From Hysterangium stoloniferum (Eukaryota; Basidiomycota; Agaricomycetes; Hysterangiales; Hysterangiaceae), in the NCBI GenBank assembly GCA_015178975.1, contig WHVD01000006.1, positions 248,001-312,000 of the forward strand: 64,000 nt of DNA. Direction: 5' to 3'. How positions within the stretch are numbered: the first letter of the stretch is position 1; the number at the start of each line of letters is the position of its first letter. Position numbers and translations under genes: made by a program. The notes below the pieces were generated by a model that ran no database searches, had not been told where the DNA came from, and saw nothing but the letters and a program-made list of their open reading frames with translations. Of the stretch, positions 60,542 through 64,000 are shown one piece after another.

Positions 60542-63500
60542 CATTCCACTTCAATTCCCAGCAACCACTTAAGTTCTCCCATATCCTTAATCCTGAATTT
60601 GCACCTAAGTTCATTTTTGAACTTCAATATTATTGCCTTCGAATTTCCCGCCATGGTCATATCATCAATGTCTACAGCCACAATAAGGACATCTTCATCC
60701 GAGTATCAATAAAAAATGGCGTGTTCGACTTTGCAGCACGTAAATCTGATTTTGAACATCACTCCACATAGGAATTCGTACCATTCCCATCCTGCCTGCT
60801 TCAACCTGTATATCGTGCGTCTCAGCCGACATGCCATATGTTCTTTACCTGGTACTTCAAGCCCTTTCAGTCGGCGCATGTAAATTGTTTCTGTCAACAG
60901 TGCATTAAGGTATGCAGCGTCGACATCGGTTTGCTCCAGCTCCCAGTCGTTCCAGGCAGCAATGGCAGTGATTATGCGGATTGTGGTGAGTTTTGCTGTG
61001 GGTGAGAATGTTTCACTATAGTCAATTCCCTCCTTTTGTGAAAACCCCTGCGCTACGAATCTGGATTTATAGCTGGTGATTTCGCCATTCGGGCCATGCT
61101 TGTACAACATGACGACCTTGCTACCAATAATGTTTGCTCCCTCCGGTGCGTCCACCAACTCCCAAGTTCCTGCATCTTCATGATGCTTCATCTCCTTTTT
61201 GAGTGATTCCTCCCATTTTGGCCAGTCTCTTCGACATTTCGCTTCTTCAACTGTGGCTGGTGGGTCATCGAAGTTCTTTTATTGCAGATGCCATGGAGCT
61301 TTTGAGGGATGTCAAGATTGCAGGTAAATCTGCATCTATCTCATTCTGAAGATCCTCACTAATCTGTATCATCATTGCCACAGTGGCAATGTCTCTTTGT
61401 GTCTCATTTTAGAGTATTGGCATTCCCTTTGGATACTCAGGTCCTTTAGGTTGGGCTTCCGTGGATCCCTTTCCAGCATCAATGTCGCAGATGTAGGCAG
61501 ATGGCTTGCATAGTCTCCGTTCCCTTCCTGATGCTTGGGATTATGGCATTGATGTGGGCTCCTCGAAATCTTTGAGTGGATCTATTCGTGCACCCTGGGT
61601 TTCATTTGGGGTCCTTGGTGGTTGTTGCAGTGCTGACACATCATTTTGTGTGACATATTGGGTGTCTAAGGGGATGCTCCCCCCCTCAACCGGTACGTCA
61701 TGCAAATATACCATTATTGACTTGTCAAATCTCACATTCTGTTCAACAGTGACCCTACACTTCCCCTGGCCAATAGATTCGGTGACCTTTGCTTTCATCA
61801 CTGAATCCAACCCAACGCCCTTCATCCACTTTCACCTCTAGTTTCCTGCAGTTCTCCTTTAGAACCCATGTTTTTGTTCCCCATTCTGGTGTGTTACCCA
61901 GGTTGGGTTTCTCATTTCACAATGCTTCAAAAGGAGTCAGACTGTTTAGTACAGTGGTCGACATGTGATTTTTCAGCCAAATTGCATGTTTCATGGCTTC
62001 TGTCCATAGGAACTTTGGTAGGTCCGCTGATATAGTCATTGCTCGGATACATTCCAGCACAGTGCAGTTCAGCCATTCAGATACACTGTTTGTTCAGGGG
62101 TGTCATGTACGGTAAGTCTGCACTTTGTGCCTCATGATTTCAGATATTTGGTGAATATGTCTGACATGTATTCACCCCCATAGTCCATCTGCAATGTTTT
62201 TATCTGTCCGTTATGTTGCATGCTGACCCATTCTTTGTATGATCAGTAGGTGGTCATTGTATTGCTCTTTTGTCTTAAGGTCGTGAGCGATGTCCACCAG
62301 GTCTTATCATCTGTGAACGTGACATAATAGGACTTGTGGTCATAACTCTCAGAGCTGGCTGGTCCCCAAACATCTGAATGGACTTTATCACCTACATTCA
62401 GTGCAAGCGGGCTTGTGCACAGATTGAGAAAAATGTCAGTTCAGTCAACATATCAAGATTGATCCTGGTGATGTGGCCATCTTGGATAGCTTTCTTAGCC
62501 GCTTGGGGTTCAACATGGCCTAGTCATTAATGCAATTTGTCAATTGATATTTTTCTGATGACATTTGCGATGGGGTGTAGTATCTTGTGTTCTACCTTAT
62601 AGAGGCCATCACTCGCTAATGGGACCCTCCCAACTAGCTTGCCCTTTTTGTCCCTGATTGAGCACATTTGGTTCTTCAGGAGTGCCGAGCAACCTGACTT
62701 GTCACAGCGTGCAAGTGAAATGAGTGTGAATGCGAGATCAGGTGAGTATAGGACATTGTTGAGAGTAACGGTCCCCATTGAATTGCCGTTTGGTATAGTG
62801 ACCTTCATATTGCCTATCCCAGTTGCATGGAACATGTTTTTATCAGTGGCTTTGATAGGGTGTGGTTTGATCTCCTTGAATGTTATGAATCTGTGGCGAC
62901 TGGGTGACATGTGATTTGATGCAGCTGAGTCATATACATCAATGTTGACGTCTTTATATGGGCTCATTTCCCACGATAGCACCTTCCCTGAGAATGTCGT
63001 CATGAACGTGCAGTTGGTATCTAGCATTGTAGTGTTCACCTTGCTCTGTTTGCCTTTTCCACTGTTCTTTCCCTGGCCTTTTTTCTTAGGCTTTCAGCAG
63101 CCAGCAGCAATGTGGCCTGTATCTCCACAGTTCCAGCATTCTGTGTCCTCTGAGGACTTCTGTGACCTTTTGGAATTTTTAGACTTGCCTTTCTATCTCA
63201 AGGCTGTCATCGCGGTTTCAGAGGTCTTGAGCTTCTTATCATCAATTGTGAGTCGCTCGTATTCATCTATCAGTGCATCAATGATTCTATTTGGTTCTAG
63301 AGGTGCTGATGCAAGTTTTGATGACATCAATATTGTGCTAATGAATGGGCGGCATGACTTCAGCAGTGAGCCTAGTACAACTGTAATGAAGTCATTGTCA
63401 GATAAGCCGGCACCCATGCCTTCGAGTTGGGCCTGCATTTTCAACAGTTCGTTGAGGTGTGTTTTGACCACTGAGTTGTCTTCACGTTTCTTTTCGTACA

Positions 63501-63907
63501 TGCGGCGTCTGATATCAACCTTTACAGACAGTGCTTTCCCTTCGTGCTTCAAGCACAATGCATCCCACACCTCCTTTGCTGTTTTCAGTTTTTGAATCTC
63601 GATTTGGAGGCTCAGCTCGATAGTGCTGAAAATCTGGGCTCGGATGTGTGATTCACATTCATCATACTCATCTTGATGTTTTTTGGCAGCTTCCACCTTC
63701 ATCAACTCGTCATTGGTGAGTACATGTTCATCACGGAAGGTTGGCAGTGGAGGCGGCAGTCTGGCAGTTCCTTCAAGGTGTCATTTTAAACCCTTGCCCG
63801 TGTTGATCATTGACAACGTTAGGGCTTTCCAGGTAACCCAATTTGAGCCTTCACGGTCGAGTTGTGGGACAATATAACCTTTACTACTGAGCTTGGGGCC
63901 CATAACC

Positions 63908-64000
63908 TGTTAAAGCTACTTGCACAGGAACTTAAGTATGCCTCTTAGTGAGTTAACAACTCCACTAAAAATGTATTAGCTATCTACCTTAAGTATGCCT
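63908..64000 (-). repeat. 5' LTR of the copia fossil, cut by the window edge
   Basis: Matches the first 70 or so bases (on plus) of the LTR at 51974, starting TGTTAAAGCTACTTGC, then differs from about 63969 and repeats CTTAAGTATGCCT at the edge. The rest is beyond the window. Confidence 0.8.

Larger units (their letters stand above)
51974..64000 (-). mobile_element. Ty1/copia fossil on minus, split by a young gypsy element
   Basis: In minus orientation: 5' LTR from 63908 to beyond the window edge, gag of the UBN2/copia type (about 63880-63190), protease (about 62940-62530), integrase (about 62520-61900) and reverse transcriptase (about 61191-60550). The element continues after the insert with the end of the reverse transcriptase and RNase H (53006-52300), and then the 3' LTR (51974-52154). 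The gypsy element 53007-60541 sits inside its reverse transcriptase region. It is broken in many places and the visible LTR parts differ, so it is old. Confidence 0.9.

Overview
The window reads as nuclear DNA of a filamentous basidiomycete, most likely an Agaricomycete. The genes are split by many short GT...AG introns, the proteins match mushroom-type families, and the repeats are Ty3/gypsy chromoviruses and Ty1/copia elements typical of that group. This assignment is inferred from gene content; no rRNA or marker gene is present.

Positions 1 to about 33.4 kb are gene-dense and house-keeping in character. In order they hold: a WBP11-type splicing factor (minus, cut by the left edge), divergent from ERG2 sterol C-8 isomerase (plus); an alpha/beta hydrolase (plus); a tiny cysteine-rich protein (plus); the eIF2-alpha kinase GCN2 (minus); an MFS transporter (minus); a cytochrome P450 (minus); an unrecognised small membrane protein (minus) whose first exon overlaps the start of a UBE3C/Hul5-type HECT ubiquitin ligase (plus); a class II DAHP synthase (minus), convergent with the ligase; and TAF2 of TFIID (minus), which here carries three bromodomains after the aminopeptidase-like region. 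These genes serve sterol synthesis, amino-acid starvation sensing, aromatic amino-acid synthesis, proteasome-linked ubiquitination, splicing and transcription initiation. They do not form a biosynthetic cluster.

Positions about 34.2 to 64.0 kb are a transposon island with no recognisable host gene. It holds a 5'-truncated gypsy fossil, and a second gypsy fossil of a diverged subfamily whose 3' LTR was split by two solo LTRs. It also holds an inverted and rearranged gypsy fragment with LTR pieces, another solo LTR with a clear target duplication, and two copies of an unclassified repeat. The right part is a decayed copia element on the minus strand, into which a young, apparently whole gypsy chromovirus (53007-60541) has inserted. 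That element has LTRs that look identical, a CATTC target duplication and a Tf1-like self-priming signature.

The most interesting observations are: (1) the antisense, cysteine-motif plus coiled-coil gene between pol and the 3' LTR of the gypsy elements, kept in two diverged subfamilies; (2) the triple-bromodomain TAF2; (3) the head-to-head coding overlap at 18046-18073 with a novel small gene; (4) the self-priming complementarity; and (5) the unclassified repeat with a natural internal-deletion derivative.
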